Of a DNA stretch of 41,889 nucleotides, positions 16,457-25,508 are shown in pieces (within the stretch, counting starts at the first letter, position 1; every line of letters starts with the position of its first letter). The DNA is from Afifellaceae bacterium (GTDB lineage Bacteria > Pseudomonadota > Alphaproteobacteria > Rhizobiales > Afifellaceae), in contig JANQRH010000002.1 of the NCBI GenBank assembly GCA_028284625.1, positions 1 to 41,889 on the forward strand, given 5' to 3'. The notes beneath the pieces are model-generated. The model had not been told where the DNA came from. It worked only from the letters and a program-made list of their open reading frames with translations, and made no database searches. A program made the position numbers and the translations under genes.

Positions 16457-18244
16457 CTAGTTGGGTTTCGACAGTGTGACGATGAAACGCGCGCCCTCCA
16501 GGCGTCCGTCGGCGCCGCGTCGGTTCTCCGCGTTGATCGTGCCGCGATGCGCCTCCACGATCTGCCGCGAGATAGCCAGGCCGAGCCCGGAATTCTGGCC
16601 GAAATCGTCGCCCTCAGGGCGGTCGGTGTAGAAGCGCTCGAAGATGCTCTCAATGTTGTCGGCGCGGACACCCGGGCCATCGTCGTCGATGGTGATAACG
16701 ATGCGGCCGTGCTCGCGGCGGGCATGGATGTGCACGCTGCCGTCCGGCGGCGAGAACGATAAAGCGTTGTCGATCAGGTTGTTGAACACCTGGCCGATGC
16801 GGCTATCGTGGCCGAGCACGTAGAATGCGTCCTTGCTCCAGCGCCCACGGTCGAACGTGAGCTGCACCTTCTGCCCGTTGGAGACATGCGCTTCGCCGGA
16901 TGTGGCGACCACCGTCTCCAAGAGCTTGGCGATGTCGATAGGCTGGACATCCTCGCGCGCCAGCTCCGCGTCGAGGCGCGAGGCATCCGAAATATCGGAG
17001 ATCAGCCGGTCGAGACGCCGGACGTCGTGCTTGATGACGGCGAGCAGGCGATTGCGCTGCTCCTCCGTGCGGGTGATCGGCAGCGTCTCAACGGCGCTGC
17101 GGAGCGAGGTGAGGGGATTCTTCAGCTCATGCGCAACGTCGGCGGCAAAAGTCTCGATCGCCTCCATGCGCTTGTAAAGCGCTGCCGTCATATCGGAGAG
17201 CACGCGTGCCAAATGGCCGATCTCGTCCTTGCGGCTGCCGAGGTCGGGGATCTCGGCGCGGCGATGGCGGACCCCGCGGCGCACCCGCTCCGCCGCTCCG
17301 GCGAGCCGCCGGACCGGGCCGGCAATGGTGCTGGCCAGCAGGATGGAGAGCAGTATCGTGATGGCGGCCGCCACCAGGAAGACGCGCAGGATGGCCATGC
17401 GCTCCGCCTGCACGATGGCGTCAATGTCGCCGGATTCGGTTGAGAGCAGCAGGCTGCCGAGAATGGCCCGGTAGCGCTGCACCGGCACGGCCACGGACAC
17501 GATGAGGCCGCCATCTTCGCCGACCCGCACCACGCTTGCCGTCTGTCCGTCGAGGGCGGAGGCGACCTCGGCATATTCGCGGCCGTTGGCGGAGCCGACC
17601 TCTTCATAGACGGGCAGCTCGCCGCTGCGGTACCAAAGCTTCACCGCGTCCCACCACCGCTCGAAGAAGATTTTTTGCTGGTCGAGCGGCGGCAGGTCGA
17701 AGCTCTGGATCAGCCCGCGCATGTAGAGCCCGCGGGAATCGAGGATCAGCCGCCCGTCCACGTCGTAGATGCGCGCGCGTGTGCGCGTCGGCGAGATCAG
17801 CCGCCGCATAAGCGGGGCGACGAGCTCCGGGTTGATCGGAAATTCCGTGGCCGACCCGCTGGCGCGATACGGCGCGCCGGTCTGTCCGGCCTGCAGCTCC
17901 AAAAGCTTGTCCAGGTCGACGGTAATGGCGTCGGTTTCGACGGTCGCCTGGGAGGCGATCGCGGCGGCGATGATCTGCCCCTGCACCAACAGGCTTTCAG
18001 CGCGCGTATCGATCAGCCCGGCGCGGAACTGGTTGAGAAACAGGATGCCGGTGACCAGCGCCATCAGCGCCACGACATTGAGAAGCGCGATGCGGCGCGT
18101 CAGGCTGGAGGTCGCGGCATGGCCGAGGCCGCTCAGCCACCTTTGCAGCGGCCTGAGGAGCTGCGTGCCGACGCGCAGCCGCTCGGTGACCGGCGACTTG
18201 CTGCGCGCGGCGCTTTCCTGCGGACGGCTTGTCTCTGCGACCAT
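16457..18244 (-). CDS. chvG: Sensor histidine kinase ChvG (ExoS type)
   Basis: 595 residues. Two membrane segments (about 51-71 and 283-308) enclose a periplasmic stimulus-sensing domain of about 210 residues. A HAMP domain follows (GPVRRLAGAAERVRRG), then the phosphorylated His372 in FAADVAHELKNPLTSL. ATPase boxes are VFNNLIDNALSFSPP, IDDDGPGV and SGLGLAISRQIVEAH. ChvG senses acid and envelope stress and host contact in rhizobia, brucellae and agrobacteria, and is held in check by ExoR where that protein exists; no exoR lies in this window. It begins nine bases after chvI. Confidence 0.95.
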   Translation of the reverse strand: MVAETSRPQESAARSKSPVTERLRVGTQLLRPLQRWLSGLGHAATSSLTRRIALLNVVALMALVTGILFLNQFRAGLIDTRAESLLVQGQIIAAAIASQATVETDAITVDLDKLLELQAGQTGAPYRASGSATEFPINPELVAPLMRRLISPTRTRARIYDVDGRLILDSRGLYMRGLIQSFDLPPLDQQKIFFERWWDAVKLWYRSGELPVYEEVGSANGREYAEVASALDGQTASVVRVGEDGGLIVSVAVPVQRYRAILGSLLLSTESGDIDAIVQAERMAILRVFLVAAAITILLSILLASTIAGPVRRLAGAAERVRRGVRHRRAEIPDLGSRKDEIGHLARVLSDMTAALYKRMEAIETFAADVAHELKNPLTSLRSAVETLPITRTEEQRNRLLAVIKHDVRRLDRLISDISDASRLDAELAREDVQPIDIAKLLETVVATSGEAHVSNGQKVQLTFDRGRWSKDAFYVLGHDSRIGQVFNNLIDNALSFSPPDGSVHIHARREHGRIVITIDDDGPGVRADNIESIFERFYTDRPEGDDFGQNSGLGLAISRQIVEAHRGTINAENRRGADGRLEGARFIVTLSKPN

Positions 18245-18253
18245 GCGCCGGCC

Positions 18254-18955
18254 CTAGCCCTCCCGGAAGCGGTACCCCACCCCGTATAGCGTCTCGATCA
18301 TATTGAACTCATCATCGACCGCTTTGAACTTCTTGCGCAGACGCTTGATGTGGCTGTCGATGGTGCGATCATCGACATAGACCTGATCGTCATAGGCGGC
18401 ATCCATCAGCGCATTCCGACTTTTTACCACGCCCGGCCTTTGGGCGAGCGCGAAGAGTATAAGGAACTCGGTGACCGTGAGTGTGACGTTCTGGCCATTC
18501 CAGGTGCAGGTATGCCGCTCCTGGTCCATGGTCAGTGCCCCGCGCTCCAGGATGCGGCTCTGCTCCACCCCGCGCGCGGCAACACCGTCGCGCGGCTGGG
18601 CGCGCCGCAGAACGGCGCGGACGCGCTCCACCAGAAGGCGCTGGGAAAACGGCTTCTTGATGAAGTCGTCGGCCCCCATCTTGAGCCCGAAAAGCTCGTC
18701 GATCTCATCGTCCTTGGAGGTGAGAAAGATGACCGGCAAGTCGCTCGACTGGCGAAGCTTCCTCAGGAGCTCCATGCCATCCATCCGCGGCATCTTGATG
18801 TCGAGGATCGCCAGATCCGGCGGGTTATGCGCCAGCCCGTCCAGCGCTGAGCTCCCGTCATTGAAGGTGGTCACGCGATACCCTTCCGATTCCAGTGTCA
18901 TGGAGACGGATGTGAGGATATTGCGGTCGTCGTCGACGAGCGCGATGGTCGGCAT
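18254..18955 (-). CDS. chvI: Response regulator ChvI (OmpR/PhoB family)
   Basis: 233 residues. The receiver domain is 1-120 with an acidic pocket at DDD (8-10), the phosphorylated Asp52 in [13 protein letters not shown], and Lys in FLTSKDD. The winged-helix DNA-binding domain is about 130-233 ([44 protein letters not shown]). It is activated by ChvG. AAAGGATCAGGA before the ATG fixes the start. A phased 11-base direct repeat at 19021-19042, in the gap to the divergent gene, is a plausible site for autoregulation. Usually pckA is the divergent neighbour in this order; here it is not. Confidence 0.95.
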   Translation of the reverse strand: MPTIALVDDDRNILTSVSMTLESEGYRVTTFNDGSSALDGLAHNPPDLAILDIKMPRMDGMELLRKLRQSSDLPVIFLTSKDDEIDELFGLKMGADDFIKKPFSQRLLVERVRAVLRRAQPRDGVAARGVEQSRILERGALTMDQERHTCTWNGQNVTLTVTEFLILFALAQRPGVVKSRNALMDAAYDDQVYVDDRTIDSHIKRLRKKFKAVDDEFNMIETLYGVGYRFREG

Positions 18956-19020
18956 TCCTGATCCTTTCAGCTCCGGCCGCACCGGCAGCCATGCTGTTTG
19001 CCCCCGCGCATAGGTCTTGT

Positions 19021-19042
19021 AACAGAATGCGAACAGAATGTG
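19021..19042. promoter_or_regulatory. Phased 11-bp direct repeat, candidate ChvI operator
   Basis: Two adjacent 11-mers, AACAGAATGCG and AACAGAATGTG, agree at 10 of 11 positions. They lie 66 bases upstream of the chvI start and 51 bases upstream of the divergent start. Response regulators of the OmpR/PhoB family bind as head-to-tail dimers to direct repeats spaced by one helical turn. That makes this spacing meaningful, but assignment to ChvI is inference. Confidence 0.4.
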
Positions 19043-19092
19043 GCGGATAATCTGATCCAAGCGCCGTAGCGCCGACAACGAGGATTGTGTGG

Positions 19093-19560
19093 ATGAATGC
19101 AGAGGCTGAGGCAAACCGAACGCTGGCTCGCGAATTGATGAGTGCGGGCGGGACGGCATCGCTTGCCACGCTGGGCGCCGAAGGCTGCCCATTCGCCTCC
19201 TACGTCGTCACGGCGCCGGGCGCAGATGGTGCGCCGCTGACGCTTTTGTCGCAGCTTGCCAGGCATACGGAGAATTTGGGGCGCGACCCGCGGGCCTCGC
19301 TATTGTTTGTGCGTGAGCCGGAGGCCGGGGCGGAATCCATGACAGCGGCACGGCTGACGCTGACCGGAGAATGCGGTGTGCACGACGACGCAGAGGCCAG
19401 GCGGCTCTTCCTGGAACGGCATCCGGATGCCGCGCGATATGCGGATTTCGCTGACTTCTCGCTTTACCGGTTCGCCATTGCATCGGGGCATCTGGTGGCC
19501 GGGTTTGGGCGCATCGTCGATTTCACGCCGGCGGAGCTTTTGTCTGAGGCCCGCGGGTGA
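19093..19560 (+). CDS. Pyridoxamine 5'-phosphate oxidase-like (HugZ-type) protein
   Basis: 155 residues. The opening [20 protein letters not shown], with [11 protein letters not shown] and [13 protein letters not shown], fits the split-barrel flavin/haem-binding family that includes HugZ haem-utilisation proteins. The length equals the single split barrel; the C-terminal DUF2470 domain found in longer relatives is missing. Substrate unknown. GAGG nine bases before the ATG sets the start; GTG at 19087 would add two residues. It is divergent from chvI and may be controlled by ChvI. Confidence 0.82.
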   Translation: MNAEAEANRTLARELMSAGGTASLATLGAEGCPFASYVVTAPGADGAPLTLLSQLARHTENLGRDPRASLLFVREPEAGAESMTAARLTLTGECGVHDDAEARRLFLERHPDAARYADFADFSLYRFAIASGHLVAGFGRIVDFTPAELLSEARG

Positions 19561-19594
19561 TAGCGGCGGCGCCCTTAAGCACAAGGATTCTGCG

Positions 19595-19876
19595 ATGATC
19601 GACGTCACGAAAACATCCGGGCCGAAGCCCTACAGATTCGATGTCATAGTGAGCGACGGCGGCGGGGAGACGCGTCACGACGTGACGATGTCGGAGGACA
19701 CTTTCAACCGGCTGGCTGGCGGGGCGCACAGTCCCGAGACGTGTTTGGAAGCGGCGTTCCGCTTTCTCCTTGACCGCGAGCCCAAGGAGTCAATCCTCAG
19801 CCGCTTCGATGTCGACGTCATCTCTCGGTATTTCCCGGAGTTTGAGCAGGAGATGCCGCGTTATCTGACGCCCTAG
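19595..19876 (+). CDS. Small conserved-looking cytoplasmic protein, unknown function
   Basis: 93 residues, no signal peptide or membrane segment. AAGGA eight bases before the ATG and codon use like the neighbours support a real gene. The sequence has a beta-rich start (YRFDVIVSDGGGETRHDVTM), a central TFNRLAGG and a helical part (TCLEAAFRFLLDREPKESIL) ending in FDVDVISRYFPEFEQEMP. I recognise no family, although small proteins of this kind occur in many alphaproteobacteria. It follows the previous gene by 34 bases and is probably cotranscribed with it; it converges on trmB. Confidence 0.7.
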   Translation: MIDVTKTSGPKPYRFDVIVSDGGGETRHDVTMSEDTFNRLAGGAHSPETCLEAAFRFLLDREPKESILSRFDVDVISRYFPEFEQEMPRYLTP

Positions 19877-19892
19877 AAGCAGGAAGCGCCTG

Positions 19893-20576
19893 CTAGCTCT
19901 TGCGAAACGTGAGATAGGCCGGGCGGCGGCCTTCGCGGATCGCCTTGGCCTCGTAGCGCGTGCCGGGCCAGTCCGGCCAAACTTCGCTGTGATCGCCTAG
20001 CGGATCGCCGATGAGTGCCAATCGCCGATTCTTGGCGACGGCTTCAAGTGTCCACTCCACATAGCTCTCAATGTCGGTGGCGAAGCGGAACGTGCCGTCT
20101 GGCGTCAGGCAGCGCGCGACCTTGTCGAGGTTCTCAGCGTTCACGAAGCGTCGCTTCCAGTGCCGCTTCTTCGGCCAGGGATCGGGATAGAGAAGATCGA
20201 TCCGCTCCAGCGCGCCCGGCGGCAGCCAATCGAGCAACGGGGCCGCGTCCTGATCGTAGAGCCGGATGTTGGCGATCTTGTCTTTGGCGATCGCCACGAC
20301 GGCTTTGGCCATGCCGTTCTCGAAGGGCTCCACGCCGATGAACCCGACATCGGAATGCGTTTTAGCTTCGTGGAGGAGATGCTCGCCGCCGCCGAAGCCG
20401 ATCTCCATACGGAAGGCGCGGGTCGGAATGGCAAAAAACGCCTGCAGGTCGTCGGGCGCGGGCGCAGCAATGTCGATCAGGAGCGTGGGCAGCACTTCTT
20501 CAAGCGCGGCGCGCTGTCCGGGCCGGAGCGGCTTGCCCTTGCGCCGGCCGAAGAAGGCGCCGCCGCGGCGCTCCAT
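19893..20576 (-). CDS. trmB: tRNA (guanine-N7-)-methyltransferase
   Basis: 227 residues. It methylates G46 in the variable loop of tRNAs using S-adenosylmethionine, made by the enzyme encoded just upstream. SAM-binding motif I is MEIGFGGGEHLL, followed by FIGVEPFENGMAKA and the family signature DLLYPDPWPKKRHWKRRF. TDIESYVEWTLE and GTRYEAKAIREGRRPA near the end are also typical. The start ATG lies eight bases past the metK stop, so the pair is cotranscribed. Reading further upstream would overlap metK. Confidence 0.95.
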   Translation of the reverse strand: MERRGGAFFGRRKGKPLRPGQRAALEEVLPTLLIDIAAPAPDDLQAFFAIPTRAFRMEIGFGGGEHLLHEAKTHSDVGFIGVEPFENGMAKAVVAIAKDKIANIRLYDQDAAPLLDWLPPGALERIDLLYPDPWPKKRHWKRRFVNAENLDKVARCLTPDGTFRFATDIESYVEWTLEAVAKNRRLALIGDPLGDHSEVWPDWPGTRYEAKAIREGRRPAYLTFRKS

Positions 20577-20584
20577 CGGCGTGT

Positions 20585-21775
<1,191 letters not shown>

Positions 21776-21899
21776 GAGGCAGCTTTCCAAAACAGAAGGA
21801 AGGATGATGGCGAACCCGAGCCGGCGGCCGGGCGCGACAGTCCTCTAGCGGTTTCCTGCTCGTCAGGCCAGCGGAGTCGTTTGGCGCGTCGCCGCGTTG
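21776..21899 (-). promoter_or_regulatory. metK leader with unassigned hairpins
   Basis: The 124 bases contain a CCTG-ACGAG-CAGG hairpin (21855-21867) and a CCGG-CGG-CCGG hairpin (21821-21831), the latter ahead of a pyrimidine-rich run and GGAAAG. I could not fit the SAM-II, SAM-V or SAM/SAH consensus. It could be a promoter region with incidental folds. Confidence 0.25.
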
Positions 21900-22319
21900 T
21901 CAGCTCGGCTTGTCTTCCGCCAGCGCCCGGACCAGCTCGACGATCTTGCGTCGGACCTTGGGGTTGCGGATGCGGATGAAAGCACGCGTGAGATCGAGGC
22001 CCTCAGAAGTGGACATGAAGTCCATCATGAAGGTGGCGCTTTCCTCCTCCATGCTGGAGCCGCCCGACGCTTTGGATTCAGGAAAGAAAAACGAGACCGG
22101 CACCTCCAACGCATCCGACATGGCCTGAAGCCGGCTGGCGCCGACGCGGTTCGTGCCCTTCTCGTATTTCTGAATCTGCTGGAACGTGATGCCGAGTCGC
22201 TCCCCAAGTTTTTCCTGGCTCAACCCCAGCATTTTGCGTCGCATACGTATGCGACTGCCGACGTAGACATCCGTTGGGTTCGGGCGCCTGCCCGATTGCT
22301 GCGGTCGATCGATCACCAC
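21900..22319 (-). CDS. XRE-family HTH regulator (PraR-like)
   Basis: 139 residues. The helix-turn-helix spans about 20-75: RIRMRRKMLGLSQEKLGERL, then GITFQQIQKYEKGTNRVGASR. The C-terminal part (FMMDFMSTSEGLDLTRAFI, NPKVRRKIVELVRALA) matches the PraR/PhrR group of Rhizobiales, which control quorum sensing, biofilm and stress genes. Its place between lnt and metK is typical of that group. The start is one of two adjacent GTG codons (22319 or 22316); GAGGGC favours the second by spacing. A direct role in metK control is possible but unproven. Confidence 0.9.
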   Translation of the reverse strand: MVIDRPQQSGRRPNPTDVYVGSRIRMRRKMLGLSQEKLGERLGITFQQIQKYEKGTNRVGASRLQAMSDALEVPVSFFFPESKASGGSSMEEESATFMMDFMSTSEGLDLTRAFIRIRNPKVRRKIVELVRALAEDKPS

Positions 22320-22453
22320 GCCCTCACGAGAACGTTATCAATATCTGGGACTCTTGCCCCGGCACGCCCCCAAGTGCCGAAAGCACAAGGTTGGAATCAG
22401 CAGACATACCCGCACAAAAGCGAGCCCGCGCCCCCTGAGTCTGAACAAATCAA

Positions 22454-24040
22454 TCATAACGCGGACGCCCGGTAAAGATTCTTTGTGAACGGAATCAACA
22501 TGCAAACAGCTATAGATAGTATGACGAGAAGCATGCGCCACTGAGCGTAGAATGGCGGATCGATCGCCGCCGGCAATGCCGCTTCGATCATTGTTGATTG
22601 GCCGAGCCGGCCGTGCGCGAGCATCCTCCCGTAGGGGTCGACGATTGCCGAGATGCCCGTATTGGCAGCGCGCACCAGCGGCAGGCCCTCCTCGATTGCT
22701 CGCACGCGTGCCTGATGGAAATGCTGGTGGGGGCCGGTCGTGCGTCCGAACCAGCCGTCATTGGTTACATTGAGCAAGAAGTTCGGCCGTTCATCTTCGC
22801 CCAGAACGGCGCCAGGGAAGATGATCTCGTAACAGATGAGCGGTGCGAAGGTCGTGCCGTCCGGCAGCGAAAGCGCGCGCCGATGCGGACCGGGCACGAA
22901 GCCGCGATCCACCAATTGTCGTAACCCGAGCCATTCCGCCAGGCCGGCGGCGGGAACATATTCGCCGAACGGCACCAGATGCACTTTGTCATAGGCTTGC
23001 TGAATCGTGCCGTCGTCGCCGATCACATAGATGGCGTTGTAGAACTGGGATTGTCCCTCGGACCCCGTCTCCTCCCGGTATGCGCCGGTGACGAGCGTCG
23101 TCCCTTGCGGCAGGAATTCGGCAATGGCGGCAAGCCGCGCCGGCTCCTGCGTAAGCGGGAAGGGGAACGCCGATTCCGGCCACACCAGGACCGTGCCGGC
23201 TTCCAGCGGCGCTGCCTCAGGGTTGGAGAGCCGGAAGAACGTCTCAAGCACCTCGTCGGCTTTGTCCGGTTGCCACTTCGTCGGGTGGGGGATGTCGGGC
23301 TGCACCACACGAATCGTGACATCGGGGACAGCGGTAGGCTCGGCGTAGGCCAGCCGCAGGACGCCGTGAAGACCGAGCGCCGCCATCAACACGATGGCGA
23401 GCGACGGCAGAGCGATGTGACGCCGCTCCGTCCCGGCTGCCGGGGCCAAGGTTGCCGGCGCAGCGAAGACGAGCACCGCGATGACGTTTAGCGCGTAAAG
23501 CCCAAGGGGGGCGGCTGACTGCATCAGCACTTCGCCTGCCGTCAGCGAATAGCCGATCGCATTCCACGGGAAGCCGGAGAGGATGTTGCCGCGCAGCCAT
23601 TCGGCCGCGCCGAGTGTGGCGGCCAGCGCGAAGATGCGTCGCCAATCCTCGCTCCACATGAGTTGAGCGACAGCTGCGGCCAGCCCCCAAAACAGCGCCA
23701 ACAAGGCCGGCAGGCCTAGAACGGCGATGGGCATGAGAAGGATGAACGTGTCACCCTCAACGAGGAACGCACCGCCGACCCACCACAATCCGATGAGGAA
23801 GTAGCCGAAGCCGAACCACCAGCCGCAAGAAAAGGCGGGGCCGAACCGGTTAACCCGGCCGTTCGGCTCCTGATCGAGCGCCCCGTCGATCAGCCAGACA
23901 AAGACGGGTAGCGTGATCCACAGGATGGGGAACGCGAAGACCGGCGGCATGGCGAGCGCAGACAGCGCACCGCCGCCGAAAGCGATGCCGCGACGGCGCC
24001 AGCCCCAAGAGAGGATGACCGCATTTGCGAGGCGATCCAT
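22454..24040 (-). CDS. lnt: Apolipoprotein N-acyltransferase
   Basis: 528 residues. It adds the third acyl chain to lipoproteins at the periplasmic face of the inner membrane. The N-terminal part has about seven membrane segments (to about 235). The nitrilase-like domain carries the triad Glu289 (VWPESAFPF), Lys352 (YDKVHLVPFGEYVP) and Cys403 (APLICYEIIFPG), corresponding to E267, K335 and C387 of the E. coli enzyme. A final membrane segment ends the protein. GGAGGAGG lies 17 bases before the ATG, farther than usual, and half of it is in a hairpin (24062-24080). Confidence 0.96.
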   Translation of the reverse strand: MDRLANAVILSWGWRRRGIAFGGGALSALAMPPVFAFPILWITLPVFVWLIDGALDQEPNGRVNRFGPAFSCGWWFGFGYFLIGLWWVGGAFLVEGDTFILLMPIAVLGLPALLALFWGLAAAVAQLMWSEDWRRIFALAATLGAAEWLRGNILSGFPWNAIGYSLTAGEVLMQSAAPLGLYALNVIAVLVFAAPATLAPAAGTERRHIALPSLAIVLMAALGLHGVLRLAYAEPTAVPDVTIRVVQPDIPHPTKWQPDKADEVLETFFRLSNPEAAPLEAGTVLVWPESAFPFPLTQEPARLAAIAEFLPQGTTLVTGAYREETGSEGQSQFYNAIYVIGDDGTIQQAYDKVHLVPFGEYVPAAGLAEWLGLRQLVDRGFVPGPHRRALSLPDGTTFAPLICYEIIFPGAVLGEDERPNFLLNVTNDGWFGRTTGPHQHFHQARVRAIEEGLPLVRAANTGISAIVDPYGRMLAHGRLGQSTMIEAALPAAIDPPFYAQWRMLLVILSIAVCMLIPFTKNLYRASAL

Positions 24041-24061
24041 GGCCCGCCGATTCGTTGCCTC

Positions 24062-24080
24062 CTCCCGTAGCTGACGGGAG
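24062..24080 (-). promoter_or_regulatory. Hairpin in the lnt leader
   Basis: A seven-base perfect stem, CTCCCGT with ACGGGAG around a five-base loop. On the lnt mRNA its 3' arm covers half of the GGAGGAGG run at 24065-24058. It has no T-tract, so it is not a convincing terminator. Confidence 0.3.
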
Positions 24081-24187
24081 TGCAGCTCAAAATCAAGGCA
24101 GGCGGATCACACCCGGCCACAATTGCGAGGCCGGGCTGTGCCTAATTGGCGTAGGTCGGCTGAGGGGCCGGCCGGTTTAGAGCTAGG

Positions 24188-24535
24188 TCAGACGACGATG
24201 TGGGCGCAGCCGCGTGCGATCTTCTGCTTCCACTCCGCGCGGTTCTCCATCACCACCTTGCCGAAGCGCGATTCCATTTCATCGAAGCTCGTTGCAGCGA
24301 GCACAAAACGCTTCTTTCCGTTCGGCATGGCCGTCAGGACGTTGTTGACGCAGGCGACGAGCGCGCGCTTCTTATCGGTGCTGAGCGTGCTCACGCGCCC
24401 TTCCTTCTGGCTCATGAGGATGCGCTCAACGGCCGCGGAAAAGCTGCCGCCCGCCTGAGCGGGAACCGTCGACGCGGTCACAATTGCGAGAACGGCGAAC
24501 GCGGCGGCGGTCCGCGAAATGATTTTCTCTGCCAT
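24188..24535 (-). CDS. Secreted small protein of unknown function
   Basis: 115 residues. A signal peptide of about 28 residues ends at TVPAQA-GG. The mature part is helical and basic with two Cys (ALVACVNNVLTAMPNGKK and KIARGCAHIVV), likely one disulphide. SFDEMESRFGKVVMENRAEW in the middle has the look of a conserved family, but I cannot name one. It lies 147 bases upstream of lnt on the same strand and interrupts the usual corC-lnt adjacency together with the next gene. Confidence 0.7.
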   Translation of the reverse strand: MAEKIISRTAAAFAVLAIVTASTVPAQAGGSFSAAVERILMSQKEGRVSTLSTDKKRALVACVNNVLTAMPNGKKRFVLAATSFDEMESRFGKVVMENRAEWKQKIARGCAHIVV

Positions 24536-24812
24536 GATGGTGTGTCCCTGTCCCCAGCGCAGTTATTTCTGCTGTGTGGGTGACAAATACGGGGCGCGGT
24601 GTTTCCACCATGTTTCCATCGGCGTTCGAAATGGTTTCGTCGCCAAGTGTGGTTAACCGACGCTTTTCGGCGGCAGGCTTGGCGGGCCCATCGCCACGCG
24701 GGCGTTGCGGAAAGGGCGCAGCCCGACCTGACGGCCCCGCCAATCCGGTGTTGGCGGTTGCATTTTTCGGCTCCGCCGACACTATTTAGATGCAGAGAAA
24801 GGAAAAGGACTG

Positions 24813-25466
24813 ATGCCGGGACCTTCGCTGACGGGAGCCACTTCGGTGCCACCGTCATTTGTAAGGGGGCTTACAATTCTTGCGCTGGCGTTCTTCATCG
24901 GCGTCGGTGCGCCCGCTCCTGGCGTGGCGGAATCGGATTCGGTGCGGGAGCGCAACGAATTCTATCGGGAGCTCCATAAGCGGCAGGGCGCTGCGACGCC
25001 GGACGACGAACAGACGGTGCTTTTGGTCAGCGGCGTCATCGGTCCCGGTGCGCATCGGCAGTTCCGCGCCGCACTGTCCAACCAAGCCCCAGAGCTTGTC
25101 GTGCTTGATGGGCCCGGCGGCATACTCGGTGAGGCTTTGCAGATCGCGGAGGAAGTGCGTCGGCGCAACATGAACACGCTGGTTGCGCCCAACCGGCGCT
25201 GTGCCTCGGCCTGCGCGATCGTGTTCCTGTCCGGTCGCACAAAATATCTGGGGGCTGGCGCAGCCGTGGGCCTTCATTCGGCGTCGCACGCCGACGGACG
25301 GGCCGACCCGGAGGCAACTGAACTGATGGCGGACTATCTACGAGAGCTCGGCGTGCCGTCCAGCACGCTCCGCAACATGGCGCAGACGGCGCCCAACAAG
25401 ATCCGCTGGCTGACCAAAGCGGAGCAGCGGGCGATCGGCATCCGCGATTTCCGCCCGACTCAGTAG
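24813..25466 (+). CDS. Periplasmic ClpP/crotonase-like protein
   Basis: 217 residues. A hydrophobic segment at about 18-36 should be a signal peptide or anchor, with cleavage near GVAE. The rest resembles the ClpP/SppA fold: a beta strand and oxyanion turn VVLDGPGGILGEALQIA (96-112), a Ser in CASACAIVFLSG (Ser132) where the nucleophile would be, and AVGLHSASH (151-159) in the position of the His. Similar proteins (COG3904) are annotated only as predicted periplasmic proteins. Proteolytic activity is inference. AAAGGA is well placed before the ATG. It is divergent from the secreted protein at 24188 across 277 bases. Confidence 0.78.
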   Translation: MPGPSLTGATSVPPSFVRGLTILALAFFIGVGAPAPGVAESDSVRERNEFYRELHKRQGAATPDDEQTVLLVSGVIGPGAHRQFRAALSNQAPELVVLDGPGGILGEALQIAEEVRRRNMNTLVAPNRRCASACAIVFLSGRTKYLGAGAAVGLHSASHADGRADPEATELMADYLRELGVPSSTLRNMAQTAPNKIRWLTKAEQRAIGIRDFRPTQ

Positions 25467-25508
25467 GCTTCCAGCAGAGATCGTTCGTCTGGGACTGCGC
25501 GCGGGCGC

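Noticed and set aside
15485-16762. Open frame of 425 codons on the plus strand across three genes
   Set aside because: It covers HPr, EIIA, HprK and the chvG end in antisense; those four have firm signatures.
21850-21885. Hammerhead-like core (CTGACGA followed by GAAAC) in the metK leader
   Set aside because: Only four bases separate the two core parts, too few for stem II, and no flanking stems I and III can be drawn.
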